DNA of 64,000 nucleotides from Verpa conica. Its lineage: Eukaryota > Ascomycota > Pezizomycetes > Pezizales > Morchellaceae. The notes below the pieces were generated by a model that saw only the letters and a list, made by a program, of their open reading frames with translations, was not told the origin of the DNA and ran no database searches. Below, in pieces: positions 38,736 through 51,833 of this stretch (the first letter of the stretch is position 1; every line of letters begins with the position of its first letter). Both the position numbers and the translations under genes were made by a program. Where the stretch lies: assembly GCA_033030425.1 (NCBI GenBank), contig JAUFSD010000024.1:558001-622000 (forward strand). The letters are read 5' to 3'.

Positions 38736-40334
38736 AATTTGCGTATTTTTGGGCTCAGGCTGGGGTTGAGGGTTTCTTTTCATCGTTTTTTTTATCTTTA
38801 ATCTCTTACTGTTTGGGGCGGTTCCTATGTCCTATAAAGTAGCGTTTGCATTTTATTTACCTTTGGGAGTGGTTATGGTGTTCTTCGTTTATTAACTGAT
38901 TTCTTTTCACGGTTTGACTAGGGTGTAGGCTTCATGGTTGGGTTGCGGAGTAAGACGAGCTGTTTTTTCTTTCCCTTTCCATTTGCCATAAATTGATGTT
39001 ATATTCCCTAAATAATGCATACTGTACCACAGATTGTATTTTATCAAAGAGAAGGGCCTTCAATTAATACCCTAGCCAAAAGAAATTCTAGAAACTAAAT
39101 TGTGGGGTCTATCGTTACCAGAAACATGCATGGACAAAAATCTAGGGTCTTTCGGGGAAACGGTTTACACCCCCCGTTTCAGTGAGCTGAAGTGCTGATG
39201 ATCGTCATCACGTCCGGTTTTTAACTAGACGGCGGTGAGCCCTGGTAACTGTTACGCTAACTATGTATACCAGTTCCCCTGTGACGTTGGTAGAAATAAA
39301 AACGCATCCTATGTGCCTAGATACCTATCGGCTGGTATTGCAAAGGGAGGCTTTCCCTTAAAAATAGAGTAGCTCACCCTCGGAAAAACAAAGTACTCGT
39401 ACATAGAGGCGCATACTAACGCCCGAGCAGCAAGCTCATAATTACAATGCGCTCTCACTAAGACCTGCCTTTAGAGCCAATAGCCTCCCATGCGAGGTAT
39501 TATTGGTATCCACGGGAGGATGGCAATTTTTTGCAAATGATTCTCTGAGGTTTGCGTGTGTAAAGGGAGATACCCTACCTCAGAAGCGTGAGGCGAAACC
39601 GAATGCATAAACCCAATCGAGATCTGGTCAGCTGACCAAAAGAGGTTTACCACGATATAAGCCCCATTTTTAATCCAGGCACAAGATACTAAACCAGGCT
39701 AGCTAACGGGGTTTACCACGGGATCAGTTTGGGCTGTTCATGGTATGCAAAGCCGGCAGAGAGGTCAATATTTGCCAAGGTCATCCTAAACCCCACCTGA
39801 GGTGTGACCAATGGTGTCTTGAATCTTGGTAGGGCAAAATGTCACTATAGGAAAACGGACCGGAATCTAGGGGCGTTGGTTTATCCTAACGTCATTTCTA
39901 TTTTTCTTATAGGGTAGTATTCTTATGCTATAGTCGGGTGACTATTCATGATTTATAGATACTCTATGTTGAATAAGTAAATAAATTAATCATAAATACA
40001 TGGAGCCCCTGGGCTATGGTATTATGCTCTATGTTTTCGGATAGTATCTACTCAAAGCTATGTAAAAGACGAAAGGGTAGGATTGGATTTAGAGGAAGGA
40101 ATCCTAGCAAACGGATTAAACTACAAATATACTCATTTTATTATCCACGAACTCACAGAGGCACTACAAGACTAATTAATTTAGGAATATATTTTTACTA
40201 CGAGGAGCTCCCGAGTCTCTGACATCTAATATCGCAGTCATCTCTTATCTGTTACTGAAGCAGAAAAGTCACTAACTCATTATTCGACCCTAATTTTCGT
40301 CGTACCAAGCAGAATAACCCAATTCAAGGGGGCC
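38736..40334. other. Spacer downstream of gluconokinase and BCKDH E2 genes
   Basis: About 1.6 kb between two convergent genes, with no supported gene. It holds a dispersed repeat end (39979-40020) and a block at about 39795-39830 (ACCTGAGGTGTGAC plus AATCTTGGTA) that is also found near 1124-1152. Two copies of GGTTTACCACG lie at about 39649 and 39707. Confidence 0.4.
39979..40020 (+). repeat. Dispersed repeat end, copy B
   Basis: It contains ATTAATCATAAATACATGGA followed by GCCCCTGGGCTATGG. It is similar to 31768-31800 and to the reverse complement of 63160-63197. It probably marks the end of a degraded repeat family. Confidence 0.45.
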
Positions 40335-42004
40335 TTATCTCATTCTAGCCATCATTAACTCCGGCTCTTCAATCAAGGACCTAACCAGAGCTGCCATCTT
40401 TGCCATAGTCGCTCCATCGACTATGCGGTGGTCCGCCGACCATGAGAAATTAACCACCATTTTTGGGACCACAAGACCTTTATCGTTAAATGCTGGGATT
40501 GTCTGAGCACGACCTATGCCTAGAATGGCTACCTCACTGGTGACAATTACTGGTGCTACTACTCTGCCTCCAATGCTTCCAACATTACTCACAGTGATTG
40601 TTCCGCCTTGTAGATCAGCCGGTGCGAGCTTCCCTTCTGCTCCGGCTGCTTGAAGTCGCTTTAGCTCGGATGCAACTTCTAAAACGCTCAAGCTTCTCAC
40701 ATTCTTGATGTTTGGCACAAGGAGGCCAGCTGGAGTATCCATGGCAATACCAATGTTGTGCTGCGGACGTAATATGAGATGTGGCTTTTCACCATCAGTG
40801 TCGAGACGACTGTTGATAATAGGGTATGTATTGAGAGCCTGTGAAACGGCCTTAATGATGAATGGCATGTAGGAGACCTTCTGCACTACTGGGTCTTTGC
40901 TTAGAGACCTGTTGATCGTTGCACGAGCTTGCATGAGAGGATCTAGGTGAACCTCATCGGAGTAGAGGAAGTGCGGGATTGACAGGCTTTTGGTCATTGT
41001 CTTGAACATTATTGTCTGTATAGCTGTAAGAGCCACCTTCTGCTCTTCTACTACTGAGGATGCCTTGGAGATAGCAGTCACTGATGGATATGTGGTCTCC
41101 CTAGAATCCCGACGTTTCATGAATGCCATGACATCTTCTTTCAGCACCCGTCCATCCTTGCCAGTACCTGAAACTTGAGATATGTCAACACCATGCTCTT
41201 TCGCTGAGTGCCTTACGGCTGGTGTTGCGAGCGATGCATGGCTTGGTGGTAGCTGTGTTCTGATTACCCTATTTGGTGACTGGTGTGCTTCTGCTGTATT
41301 TTTTGCAGAAATCTCTTCAGACTTAGTTGACCCAGGCTGTGAGGTGTCGTTTATTTCTCCTTGAATGTCGATATCAACGAGAGGCTAGATATAGACCAAT
41401 ATGTTAGCTAATTAAGTAGCCGGGGAAAGTTAAAGGGAATCACACCTTTCCAACTATTGCCATATCTCCTGCTTCGTAGTGTAACTTTTTAATTATACCA
41501 TCGAATCGTGAAGTGATCTGTACCAATAGTATTAGGGATTGGCCTGACTAAGCTGGGAAAGAATCCTGTAGGGTAAAATGCAGAAGAGTTTATACCTCTA
41601 CTGAGGCCTTATCGCTCTGGACCTCACATAGCTTATCGAATTGTTCTACTCTCGCTCCTGCCTGTACAAACCACTGTATAACCTCACACTCTCGGATTCC
41701 TATTTAAGCCAATGTCATTAGCAAGCTCCCCTAAATAGAAATATCTGTAAGGGATAAGGCCATAGAAGAGTAGGAGAACGAACGAACCTTCGCCTATATC
41801 TGCCAGTAGAAAAGGTTTTACCGCCTGTAATTTTAAAGATGAACTGAACTCCCTGAAAACTGACGATTGTAGAAACGGTTTTTGCCGCCTTAATAGCTGT
41901 ACGGACAACCGAGATCTTCCAACACTAAAGCCATTGCTGGTAGCGATACTAGGGAGAAATGTCTGGGCGGATTGAATAGATCTGAAGGCATGGCTGAGTT
42001 TCAT
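40335..42004 (-). CDS. Branched-chain 2-oxoacid dehydrogenase E2 (lipoamide acyltransferase)
   Basis: Mitochondrial E2 core of the branched-chain alpha-keto acid dehydrogenase, which transfers acyl groups from leucine, isoleucine and valine breakdown to CoA. Four exons, 42004-41788, 41699-41596, 41517-41446 and 41384-40335, give 480 residues. After a basic presequence ([11 protein letters not shown] onward) comes one lipoyl domain ([21 protein letters not shown], lysine near 103), a peripheral-subunit-binding domain ([20 protein letters not shown] with [11 protein letters not shown]) and the catalytic domain ending [20 protein letters not shown], with the active-site His near 450 and Asp near 454. 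The single lipoyl domain and the catalytic motif fit the branched-chain type rather than pyruvate or 2-oxoglutarate E2. An in-frame ATG at 42193 would add 63 residues; the downstream ATG is preferred because its product starts like a presequence. Confidence 0.93.
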
Positions 42005-42842
42005 ATTTATCGCCTCAATGAATTTATTTTTTGGTACGGTTGTATTTGAGAGGAATAGTCCACAAGAGCCTTCTCTCGTACTTGTAGGAAAGAGTTGGTG
42101 AAAAGGTGAATGTCCAGCGGGGTTTGTTGCGGGAGCCGCTTCTAGCCGCTTAGCTAGCTTTTGTGGGGGATGCAGGCACTGTTTCAGGCGCATGGCCCGG
42201 CTCTACTCTCGAAATTGGGTATCTGAAGCCACGTGGGACTCAGTCTTCTGATATTGTAATTTTTTTTTTTGGTATTTTCTATTTGGTTCCTGTAGCGCAC
42301 TCTGGAGGGCCGGGATCCTATATTTTTCTGCCTGCACATCTTGCTTCTCTGCCCTGGGATGCAAGTACTAGGTGGGACAAACGATGAAAACAAGAGATTA
42401 ATTTAGGAAAGGAAGCCTAAGAACCCAGGAGCAGGAGAAAGGGAAGAAAAAAACAGCGTAATAAAAATACCCCCAAATTAGAAAAAATATTTCCACACCT
42501 GCCGACACCAGCTGTACACCCACAATGATGAGAAGAGATAGATAGAAATAAGGGGGAAATAAAACAAAATTTGTTAAACGTACGCCATGATGTGCCCACT
42601 TACTACCATACCGCCTCCAGAGGCAAAAAGGTGATTTAGAACAGAAAAAAATATAAACCCACCGATGAAGAGGAAAAAGAAAAGAAAAGAAAAACACAAC
42701 CCAAATCAGAAGAAAACGATCGACAGATAGGGGAATAGAGATGGGAAGGGTGCAAAGAGCAGCAAAATGTCCTATACCCTATTGAAACATAAAAAAGGCC
42801 GTTTCGCATTCAACAATCAAATCGCACCTGTGTTATTCGCCA
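42005..42842. other. Spacer between BCKDH E2 and CHD1 genes
   Basis: An 840-bp spacer between tandem minus-strand genes. It is purine-rich on the plus strand (AAAAGAAAAG-type runs near 42670-42700). No additional gene or repeat was seen. It should contain the CHD1 polyadenylation region and the E2 promoter. Confidence 0.4.
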
Positions 42843-45800
42843 TTATTCGCCATTTTGTCTGGTAGCTACACTAGCACCCTCAGTGCTTTCTGCCAATTTT
42901 CCAAAGAACTCGGCCAGCGATTCCCAAGGCTTCTCGTGGTGGGGCCAAAAACGCCAGGCGATATACCTTAATAAATGTTAGTTATGTTACCATACGGTTC
43001 AACACTGTCTAACACTTGTGCTCACCAGAGGTCCCTGTATTCTTTCGTTCCCTTCTTCTCAATAGTGTTGATAAATTTCCCCACAGCAAGAAGGCCTTCT
43101 TTCAAGACTTTAAGCCTCATATTTTTGTCAAGCTTCTTCACATTCTCAAGTTCCTTCAATTTGCTACGAACAGGGCGTAATTTCTTCTATAATAGTTATT
43201 AGCTCTATACCAACACAACATCTATTGCTCTTGATCTTACCCTAGCCACAAATTCGTCAGCAGTGAGTGGTCTTTTCTCTTCAGAAACATCTCCATTTTC
43301 TTGCTCGTCTTTTTTCGCCGAGACTTGTAGTGGCTTCTTCGGCTTCCTCCTTTCTCTATCGCCCTCTTCTTGTCTGTGCCGTTTTATTGATAGCTCTCTT
43401 TTCTCTGGTAACCGGTGTTTCTCCGTCACGATAACAGTCGATTTATATTTGTACCGTTTTGGATTCGGTGCAGGCGAGGCAGAAGCAGAAATACGCTCTT
43501 TCTTATTAATTCGATCAACCGCAGATAGACCATTCCGTTTAGCATGCCTAGAATTTGTATCCGGCGACCTCCGATGTGACTGATTTATAGGTGCAACCCC
43601 CCCAAAACGTTCCCTCAAGACACTGAGCAGGTAATCAGCCCTCCTAACAAGGTGGACTGCTCCGGGCGATTTTGCAGTGGACTCTGCCCTCCCCCTCTCC
43701 TCTTTCTTATCGACACGATGTTCTTCAAGGAAGAATTTCCCTTGCATACCAAGCTCGGGATCGTCACGGATCGCAACCCAGGCACCATATCCATGCTTGG
43801 CGATACCGACGCAAAGCATGGCATCTTCACGGGCTCCCCATTCACAGGACCAATTGTGTACCGACTTCACATCGTTGATACGAAACTTTGATCGATCTGG
43901 GTAAAGAGAGACAGCTCTTCGAAGGTCCTTCAACTCTTTTGGTCTTTGAACAATTGTCTCGGCGTTTAGTTTCTTGGTACCTTTGTAATCAAATAATATC
44001 GCTTTTTTCTCCTTCTTGCCAATACCATCATCAAATGTTGACCGATGCCTCTGAATCTCGACCTCGCTTAGTGCAACTAAGTCAGCGATCGTTGACTTGA
44101 TTACTTCTGGGTCACGATTAGTCAATCCAGAATCGTTAATAATATCGGTCCAGCATTCATCGAGGCAACCGTAACGTCCATAAGCCCTATACAAGTTTCT
44201 GATTTCACGCTCATTAAGCGGCCTCATAGGGTCTTCGTCAGGTTCGTCGTCACTATAATCGATTCTGGCAGCTGATAACTCCTTTGCCCGTCGTTTAGCT
44301 GATCGGCCTTCTGGCTCACCATTTGCAACTCCCCTACGTTTGCGTTTTGTATTCATTTCAATTTGCTCGTTAAGGAACTCTTCCTCCTAACCCTAGTTAT
44401 TAGCGAGAGTATACACGAGAATAAGAGGATATACTGATCTAACCTCTTGGACTTTTTCGGCTCCCTTGATCGCATCCAACTCTTCCTTCGGAATTATATC
44501 GTCCCACGACACCTCTGCTTTGAAATCGGTGACTTCGAACTGCTTCAAGAAGTCATCACCCCCTTCCCCACCTAAACCAGGCTCAACCTGAGTAATATGA
44601 TCCTCTGCATTGAGTAAAATATCATCGATCTTAAGTTCCTCAAGTTTCTTCTGGTTATCTGTGGCTTCGAACATTTTAGAAGCACGAGCCTATATTTTTT
44701 TTGAGAGAATTAGTCCTGATGTTTAATTTTATTTGCGGGGTATTCGTACTTTAAGGATAGCAGAAAGCTCTGCTGATTCTAATTTATCCTTCTTTTTCAC
44801 CTTATCAGTGATACCCTTATCAGTGACACCGAGAGAGATAACTAGATGCTCTAGAATCATTTTATTTCGCGCACGCTCTAGAACCTCCTCCTCAATAGTA
44901 TCTAAAGAAAAGCTGTTATAAACCACTCCTAACTGCAAAGAGCGATAGAGAATAATTACTTTTAGATACTAGCCTGTAGACCATAACGTGCGATTTCTGC
45001 CCAATACGATGCGCGCGAGCCATGGCTTGCAAATCTGCCTGGGGATTCCAATCTGAGTCAAAAAGGACAACTGTATCCGCGGTCATCAAGTTAATACCAA
45101 GCCCACCAGCTCTTGTACTAAGTAAAAAGCAGAAATCAGGGCTATCTGCTGAGTTGAAATGGTCGATAGCGATTCGACGGGGTCCGGCAGCAATTGTACC
45201 GTCTAGTCGCTGGTAGGCATACCCCTTAAGATTCAGGTAATCTGCTAAAATATCAAGCATTTGGACCATCTGACTGAATATTAGAACACGATGGTTATCT
45301 GCCTTAAGCTTCGTAAGTAGTTGGTCAAGAAGAACCATTTTGCCACTGCTCATTATTAAAGCTTTTAAGACATCTTCGCGTTTTGTACTGCCTTGCAATA
45401 TTCTGTCCTCTGCAGATGGGAACATAAACGGATGGTTGCTAGCCTTCTTCAGCTCCATGACAATATTTAGTAGTGACTGCTTTGGCCCTGTAGCCCCAGC
45501 ATTCAAGGCTGCATAGTTGCGGGTGATGATGTTTTTATAGTATTCTGTCTGAACATCCGAAAGCTCTACACGAATGATCTTTTCTGTCTTTCCAGGCAGT
45601 GACTTCTCAACAGATTTCTTAACTCGTCGAAGCATATAAGGTTTTAGTGTTTCTTGCAATGCTTCGATTTGTCGGGCAGCATCCGCAGACTGAAGATCAA
45701 CATCATTATCAATCTGAATCTTTCCAGGCATTAGGAAATCTACTAGCGCACCGAGTTCCTTTAAGTTGTTTTGTAAAGGGGTACCAGTGATAAGCAATCG

Positions 45801-48059
45801 ACTTGGTGCTTTGAAATCGTTTAACTTATCATAAAGAGCAGAGTCCTTGTTCTTGAGTCGATGAGCTTCATCGACTGCGAGAAATTGCCATTTGATCTGC
45901 TGCAGGATATTGGCGTCGTTTAAGATGTACTCGTAAGTAGTGACCATGCAATTAAACTTGGTTTTCTTCGGGTTCCCGTCGACAAACATCTCATAATCGC
46001 GTAGTACTTCCCGCGCCTTGCCAGTACCGGTATATACGATAAAATTCATATCTGGTGCCCAATTTTCAAGTGTTTCGGCCCAAGAAGGGACTGTAGATAA
46101 AGGTACTACAACCAAGAACGGACCGTGCTGGGCTCGATCATGTCGAAGCTAAAATTTTAGATAATCAGCTTGCGTTACTAAAAACTAGAATTACCTCGTC
46201 ACATACCCAGCTCATGAATGCAACTGTTTGAACAGTCTTTCCTAGGCCCATCTCATCCGCCAGAATCCCGTTATTGCCCTTCGTCCAATTGTATGCCAGC
46301 CAATTGAGACCCTTCATTTGAAAGTCTCGTAGTTCACCGCCCTTGATATAGCTGGGCTGAGCGTCAAGTTTTTGGTAGCTTCGGCGGGTGCCAGTATCAG
46401 TCTCAGATTTCTTCGATAGTGGGGCAGATTGAGTTCGATCCCAGTATTTATCAATCTGCTCTTGAGCAATTTTTGTAATGAGGTCTTCATTTTCCCAAGT
46501 ACAATACTCGTATGGAAGACGCTTCCCTATAGCCGTTGGGTTAATATCTAGAAACAAATTATACCAAGAAAAAGGGGACCCAAACACTTTATCATGTACT
46601 GCAACCCATCACCTTGATCCTGATGCCCAATTACCCTCTCCACGATAACATACTCAGAAATCGCATCACGCTCCCGCTCACGGTCAAGATCCATCGCCTC
46701 AATGTCTTCTCTCGTAGTATTTGAGCTAATCCGTGTATAGTAATCTTGCTCAACCACTTTTCTCATGTAATTGTCCAGTTTCCTTATTCCCTTATATTCA
46801 GCTAAGTTTTCAGGCAACTCCCAAGTTGCATGATAATGTGAAAGTCCTTGCCATTTTATCTACTTTATTTCAGCATTGGTGTAAGATTTGTACAACATTG
46901 ATGTTAGAAATGGCTTACATGGAACTCGAGATCGGCACGTTTGTAGAGAGGTTTTGAAGTATCTAAAGGCCCGATTAGAAACGAAAGGACAGACCTCCAA
47001 AGCAGAACATACCCACGCCCTCTCGAGGCCGGTGGTCCAGAACAAGATCTATTCCGCCACCAACATCTGGTTCTGGCTCCTGGTATTCATAGCCTGGTGT
47101 GACATCGTCTTCCTCGAAGTCATCTTCATCATCCTCATTGTAATTTGTCACCCTTCCGGCTCGACGGGTAGAGAAACGAACTTCGGCTGGGGGAGTGTCA
47201 TTGGTAGTGGTGACGCGTCGCCTCTTTTTGCGTGACTTGTGAGAAGGCCGAACACCATACTCATCTTCGCTTTCGTCGTCATCAGATGTATTGTATTCGA
47301 GCACTGGGGAAGGAAGTTTTGATGCTGGATAATGTATGTCAATACAATTTCATTTTCGGGTGTCTTCTTGAGGATGCTAACATTTGGATGATTTAGTAGG
47401 AGCAGGCTTTCGTCTCTTTCGTGAACGACTGCTTTTTGGTTCCGAGTCATCTGACTCGGAAGTAGAACTATCAATCTATTTAACGTATTAGCTGCGCTTC
47501 TAGACCACCCTAGAGACCGATGCAGGAGATTGATTAGCCGGGGAAGGTGGGGGGGTTACAGTCAGTCGTGCAGTCGGTCGGGCTCGTTCCTAGAGGTGAT
47601 TGGTTAGCATGATACATAATAGGATGCTAAAGATAAGACTTACACTTCTACGTAGGCCGTATAGGTCTGGATTCTCATTGTAGTCATCTGCAACTCTAAT
47701 CTTCGTGCTCTTCCGTGACTCCTTCGCAGACTTCATGGCACTCTCATATCCATTATCTTCAGTTGGTTCTTCAAGCGGTGTTTCGACTTCATAATCTCCA
47801 TCTTCTGATTGACCTCCGATATCATCATCATCCGACGAATTGTCCGAGCTCACCTCTTCGTCATCATCATGATTCGATTCGGGAGTCGACACCGACTCCT
47901 GTTGTGGGGTATGCTCCTCTTCTGCATCTGACAAGCCAGCTTCACTTTCCGAAGAGTTTTCCGGACTAGATACATGATTTGCAATAGTGTATGAAGTGTC
48001 CGGGGGGGACGTGATGAATGTTGGGCCGTCCGGGGGAGACGGGATAACTACGCTACCTT
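42843..48059 (-). CDS. CHD1: Chd1-type chromodomain-helicase chromatin remodeler (5' end unresolved)
   Basis: ATP-dependent nucleosome spacing enzyme acting in transcribed chromatin. In order: an acidic, Ser-rich N-terminus; a basic stretch ([17 protein letters not shown]); chromodomain 1 ([12 protein letters not shown], with [13 protein letters not shown] completed across introns); chromodomain 2 ([13 protein letters not shown]); the SNF2 ATPase ([69 protein letters not shown]); a SANT/SLIDE-like DNA-binding region ([38 protein letters not shown]); a Lys/Arg-rich linker; and the C-terminal CHCT domain ending [20 protein letters not shown]. The stop is at 42843. At least nine exons are needed. 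The first recognisable coding exon begins at 48059, but no in-frame ATG occurs in it before the [12 protein letters not shown] stretch, so a short upstream first exon is expected and was not found. Domain order distinguishes Chd1 from ISWI and Mi-2. Confidence 0.94.
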
Positions 48060-49047
48060 CTGTGATTAAGCGTCAGCACCAGTATTGAGCTCATAAAGCA
48101 CGCGGAAAGCAGCGGAAAGCAGCCAGAGATCATCACGAGCAAGGCGACAAAAACGATTGCATCAGGCAGAGGATAGAGGTACTAGACGAGTCCGGGAGGC
48201 GTTTCGGGGATGCAGGACTCGATGTTGATGATAGCTCGTGATGGAAGGTAGCGGGGGGTGAGAGGAGTCATGGCAAGGCTACAGGCAAAAACGAGAAATA
48301 AAAGTGGGACAGGAACGTCATCTGCTTGCCCAGGCACGTTTTGAGGGGTGGCATGCAAAGGAATGGCCATCGGGTACCTTTGGGGACAGATTCGAGATGG
48401 AGGGACGAGCGAGCGGGATGCACGAGGATGACAGGAATTTTTTGCAACAACAACGCGCGAACACGAGAGAGAGAAAAGGAGACCCACCAGACATAGTTTG
48501 CAGCTCGACTAGACGATCCGAATATAATTACGGTATCGCTATGGCGCACCTTGGGGAGGAGTTATTCGTGCGAGGTTGCAGGTGGTTGGGTGATGAAGAA
48601 CGGTGGAGGTTGTGGTGTTGCGGGAAGGAGTTGTGGGGGTTAGGGTGGGTGACCGACGTAGTAAGTACCCAGCAGCTGGGTGAAGAACGACGACGGGCCT
48701 GGGACTGGGGAGGAAGGAGAGCAACAGCAGCAGGAGAGACACACTGACGCTAATCCGTGTATAGCGGTGTCTGAGTCAGCATAGCAGGTAGAGTCCATGT
48801 ACCAGCCGCATCTTATCAGATCAGATCTCTCTACGCTGCACAGGGGATCACCGCCGATTCTGTGGGTGCGCCCAAGCTCTTATTAGCTGTCCTATTCAAC
48901 ACCATACCAAACGAAGTACGCGCAAATCCAACATCTGTCCCTTCCAGCACTAAATATTCAGTGTCCCACAGACCCCATCCACCGTACCTTATCAATCATT
49001 ATCATATACAACACTATCGCCGTCCCAGATAGATAATATTCGTAGAA
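48060..49047. other. Divergent upstream region of CHD1 and Mpv17-like genes
   Basis: About 1 kb that should hold the missing first exon of CHD1 and both promoters. Long open frames exist here on both strands (for example 48304-48747 plus), but they are Trp/Arg/Gly-rich and match nothing; they look like by-products of G+C-rich leader sequence. Confidence 0.4.
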
Positions 49048-50214
49048 ATGCCCACCACTACTCGCTTCCGTCTCCTTCGATCAGCCAGTAGCCACTATTT
49101 GTGTGGTCGTGTGGTGCGCTTGTTTCTCCCAGAGCTACTATAAACTTTTCTTCGAATCACGGCAGCTGCTGATAGAATATGTTAATATGATACAGCCCCT
49201 CATACATATGATCATTATGCTTGCCGAAATAGCTGGCCTAGCACAGTTGGCTCTTCAGTTTGACCTGCATTTCGCCGCAAAGCCAGTTCTAACTATGATG
49301 GTTACGAATTCAGTGCGATCCCATTCATCCCATAATGCTTGACGATATGATATTAAGAAGAAACAAAAAACTAATGCTTTACCCCCATCCATTTGGCAGT
49401 AGATGCTCAGTGGAGTAGCAGATACCGTCGCCCAAATTGTGTCTTCTGTACGAGCAAGATCTGCACGAAAGCCCTTGGATTTGACAAAAAAGGATGGTAT
49501 CTCAATAGAAATCCACGACCTGAGTGAGAAGGGCCCTCTACCTAGCCATCGGGGGGACCTTACCGGTGCTCCGACTGGCTTCAATTTTGAGAGGTGGGTT
49601 AGATTCATGGCATGGGGTACGTAGTTCTACAATTTTCATAATTAGAAGAGATCAATGGATAACATCGAAGTAGGCTTGATTATGGCGCCTGTTTCGTTCG
49701 CATGGTTTGCATTTCTCTCGGATGCTTTCCCTGTTACGCTAGAGAATAAAACTGGCCCTGCGCTATGGCGTGTTGCTCTCGATCAGGCAGTCTTTTCCCC
49801 TATCTGTACGTATAGATACGGGTATGTATGGTATATCCATATACTTACTAATAGCTTTATATAGCTTTGGCATTATTCTTCATTTACATGACTTTGGCTG
49901 AAGGAGGAGGGAGGAAGGCAATAACACGAAAATTCAGTGTTGCCTACATCCCTGTGTTGTAAGTATACCCACCTTTTGAACTTGCGATACAAATTTATGT
50001 TTAACATGAGGATAATAGGAAAATAAACTACCTTGTTTGGCCGGCTGTACAAATTATAAACTTTCGCCTTATTCCACTTGCATTACAGCTGGTCAGCCCT
50101 ATCTTATTTTTGTAATAATCCTATGACTAAAATTTAATATAGCCCTTTGCATCGACTATTGGTATTGCATGGAACACCTATCTTTCACTCACAAACGACA
50201 CCTCGGAAAACTAA
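49048..50214 (+). CDS. Mpv17/PMP22 family membrane protein
   Basis: Small multi-span protein of the mitochondrial inner or peroxisomal membrane. Downstream exons are clear: up to 49312 (FAAKPVLTMMVTNS), 49403-49616 (MLSGVADTVAQIV through FERWVRFMAWG), 49674-49805 (LIMAPVSFAWFAFLSDAFP, ALDQAVFSPI), 49865-49958 (LALFFIYMTLAEGGG), 50019-50091 (INYLVWPAVQIINFRLIPLA) and 50143-50214. These carry the family pattern: PxLT near the start, ADTVAQ, GP-like hairpin, W.F L, D Q, and NY.WPxxQ.INF.. The C-terminus ends in NDTSEN. The 5' part is uncertain: an ATG at 49048 begins MPTTTRFRLLRSASSHYLCG, a plausible presequence, but the intron joining it to the first conserved exon would be unusually short unless another acceptor is used. 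It could equally be a Sym1-like mitochondrial or a peroxisomal member. Confidence 0.85.
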
Positions 50215-51428
50215 AGATTTCTACAACATTAAGCAGTAGCTGTAAGAATTTAGGACCTTTTGGTATATTTTAGATTTTCTACTGAACCAATAATCTAATA
50301 AATGCAAAGGCTCATTCCATAGGAATTTCTAGGGGTATAATAATTGTTGAATAAATACTATTAGACACAAAAGTTCTCTCTTCTGTTTTCTTTAGTGCTT
50401 TCTTTCGTTGGACCTTGAGTTTGGACTACAGGAGTTTTTTGGTATTTGGGAAGGTATAAACGGTGGATGTGGATGTAATTTACGCGCCAAAGTAGCTAGA
50501 GAGTTTATTTTAAGATTGAGATGAAACACACAAACTTCCCTAGAGCGCTTGATGTGTGTTTTTTTCAGTAGATCCAGGCGGTATAATCTGCCAGATGCGT
50601 CAAAAATTTAGTCTTGAATCACTAAACTCCAGGGTGCACTTGGTGAAAACCAGAATAACTCGTTAATTCAAATTTACCTTACTAAGTTGTTGTCACCCTT
50701 TAAAACATGTACTTAATAGTATTACCCTAAATGAAGTGAAGGGTATGGGTGCGGGCAAAGGGTCTAACATGGTCCGGTTGGCTGCTTCGTGAAAGGCTTG
50801 CGACGCCCTCCTTTGTGGAGATCGTTCTAGTCTAGCGGGCGTCGTCTCGGGTTTGTTTGATACTTAGCTATATGTGATAATAAGCAGCTTCTAGCATTCA
50901 TAAGAGGGTAGAATTGATTGGTTGACTAGGGCATTATTCATATTCATGATATATCACTCGATCGAGTTACTAAGGGCCTAGAAACTAAAACTGTAGTGGT
51001 GGGGAAATCACTACTTGGAGGAGGTAAAACCATTATAAGATTGAAAAGATTTCCCTGAAGTAATTTCCGTAGCTAAAGTCCCCGCCTCTACCATAAAATG
51101 ACTAGAGAAAGAATTGATTAGGGACGTTTATCCAAGACTTGTATAGGCTTAGCAGATGCTAATTCTCCTCGGCGTACTTGGCAGATAGACTATAAACCCG
51201 AGGGCCAGCCTTGTTAGAGGATAATTTTCCTTCTGTAATGAAGAGTCGTATAATTATATCTTGGCCCCCGAGCCTCACGGGTTATCCCCATTGCTCAAAT
51301 CTATAAACAGTCTGTTTAGAGGATAACTATATATAACAACATTAAGCACTCCTGTTATTTCTTACTAGCAGGATAGGCCTAAGGTGCAAATACTACAGGT
51401 ACATTTGTGTGTCCTATACTGCCGCATG
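50215..51428. other. A+T-rich spacer
   Basis: About 1.2 kb downstream of the Mpv17-like gene with no supported gene. A weak inverted similarity exists between about 51188-51205 and 51262-51290 (ACCCGAGGGCCAG-like). Otherwise nothing was recognised. Confidence 0.4.
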
Positions 51429-51833
51429 TATATGTTCTGGCCCGTTGGGGGGACGTGCCCGTTGGGGGGACGTCCCCTCAACGGGCCAACCTGTTGGAGG
51501 GACGTCCTCTATATGGGCCAGCCTACGTCCCCTGTATGGGTAACAACATAAAAAAACCCCTGGCTACAAAAAAACACTCAGAACAAAGCTTCCATCCTCC
51601 TACAAGTTTAATAAAGCATAGTATAAAATCCAAAAAAATCACAAATATAGTTCAAGATAGATTTATATTTTCTAGCTATTATTCTTATTCTTTTGAGTGT
51701 CCCTGTATTAATTAGGCTATACTTTGTTGGCCTGCCCATGAGTGTCCCTCCAACGGGTAGGGCACCTAACAGATTGCCCGTTGAGGGGACGTCCCCCCAA
51801 CGGGCACGTCCCCCCAACGGGCCAGAACATATA
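51429..51833. mobile_element. MITE-like element with 58-bp perfect terminal inverted repeats
   Basis: Positions 51429-51486 and 51776-51833 are exact inverted copies over 58 bp. The arms begin TATATGTTCTGGCCCGTT and contain the block CCCGTTGGGGGGACGT in tandem, then once more in inverted form (ACGTCCCCTCAACGGG). Looser inverted similarity continues further inward. The interior is A+T-rich and has no coding capacity. Perfect long arms suggest recent movement. TATA/TA flanks each side, but the duplicated target cannot be separated from the arm ends. Confidence 0.85.

Noticed and set aside
48304..48747. 147-codon open frame on the plus strand
   Set aside because: Composition (Trp, Arg, Gly) follows the G+C-rich leader region; no domain, and it overlaps the expected upstream part of CHD1.
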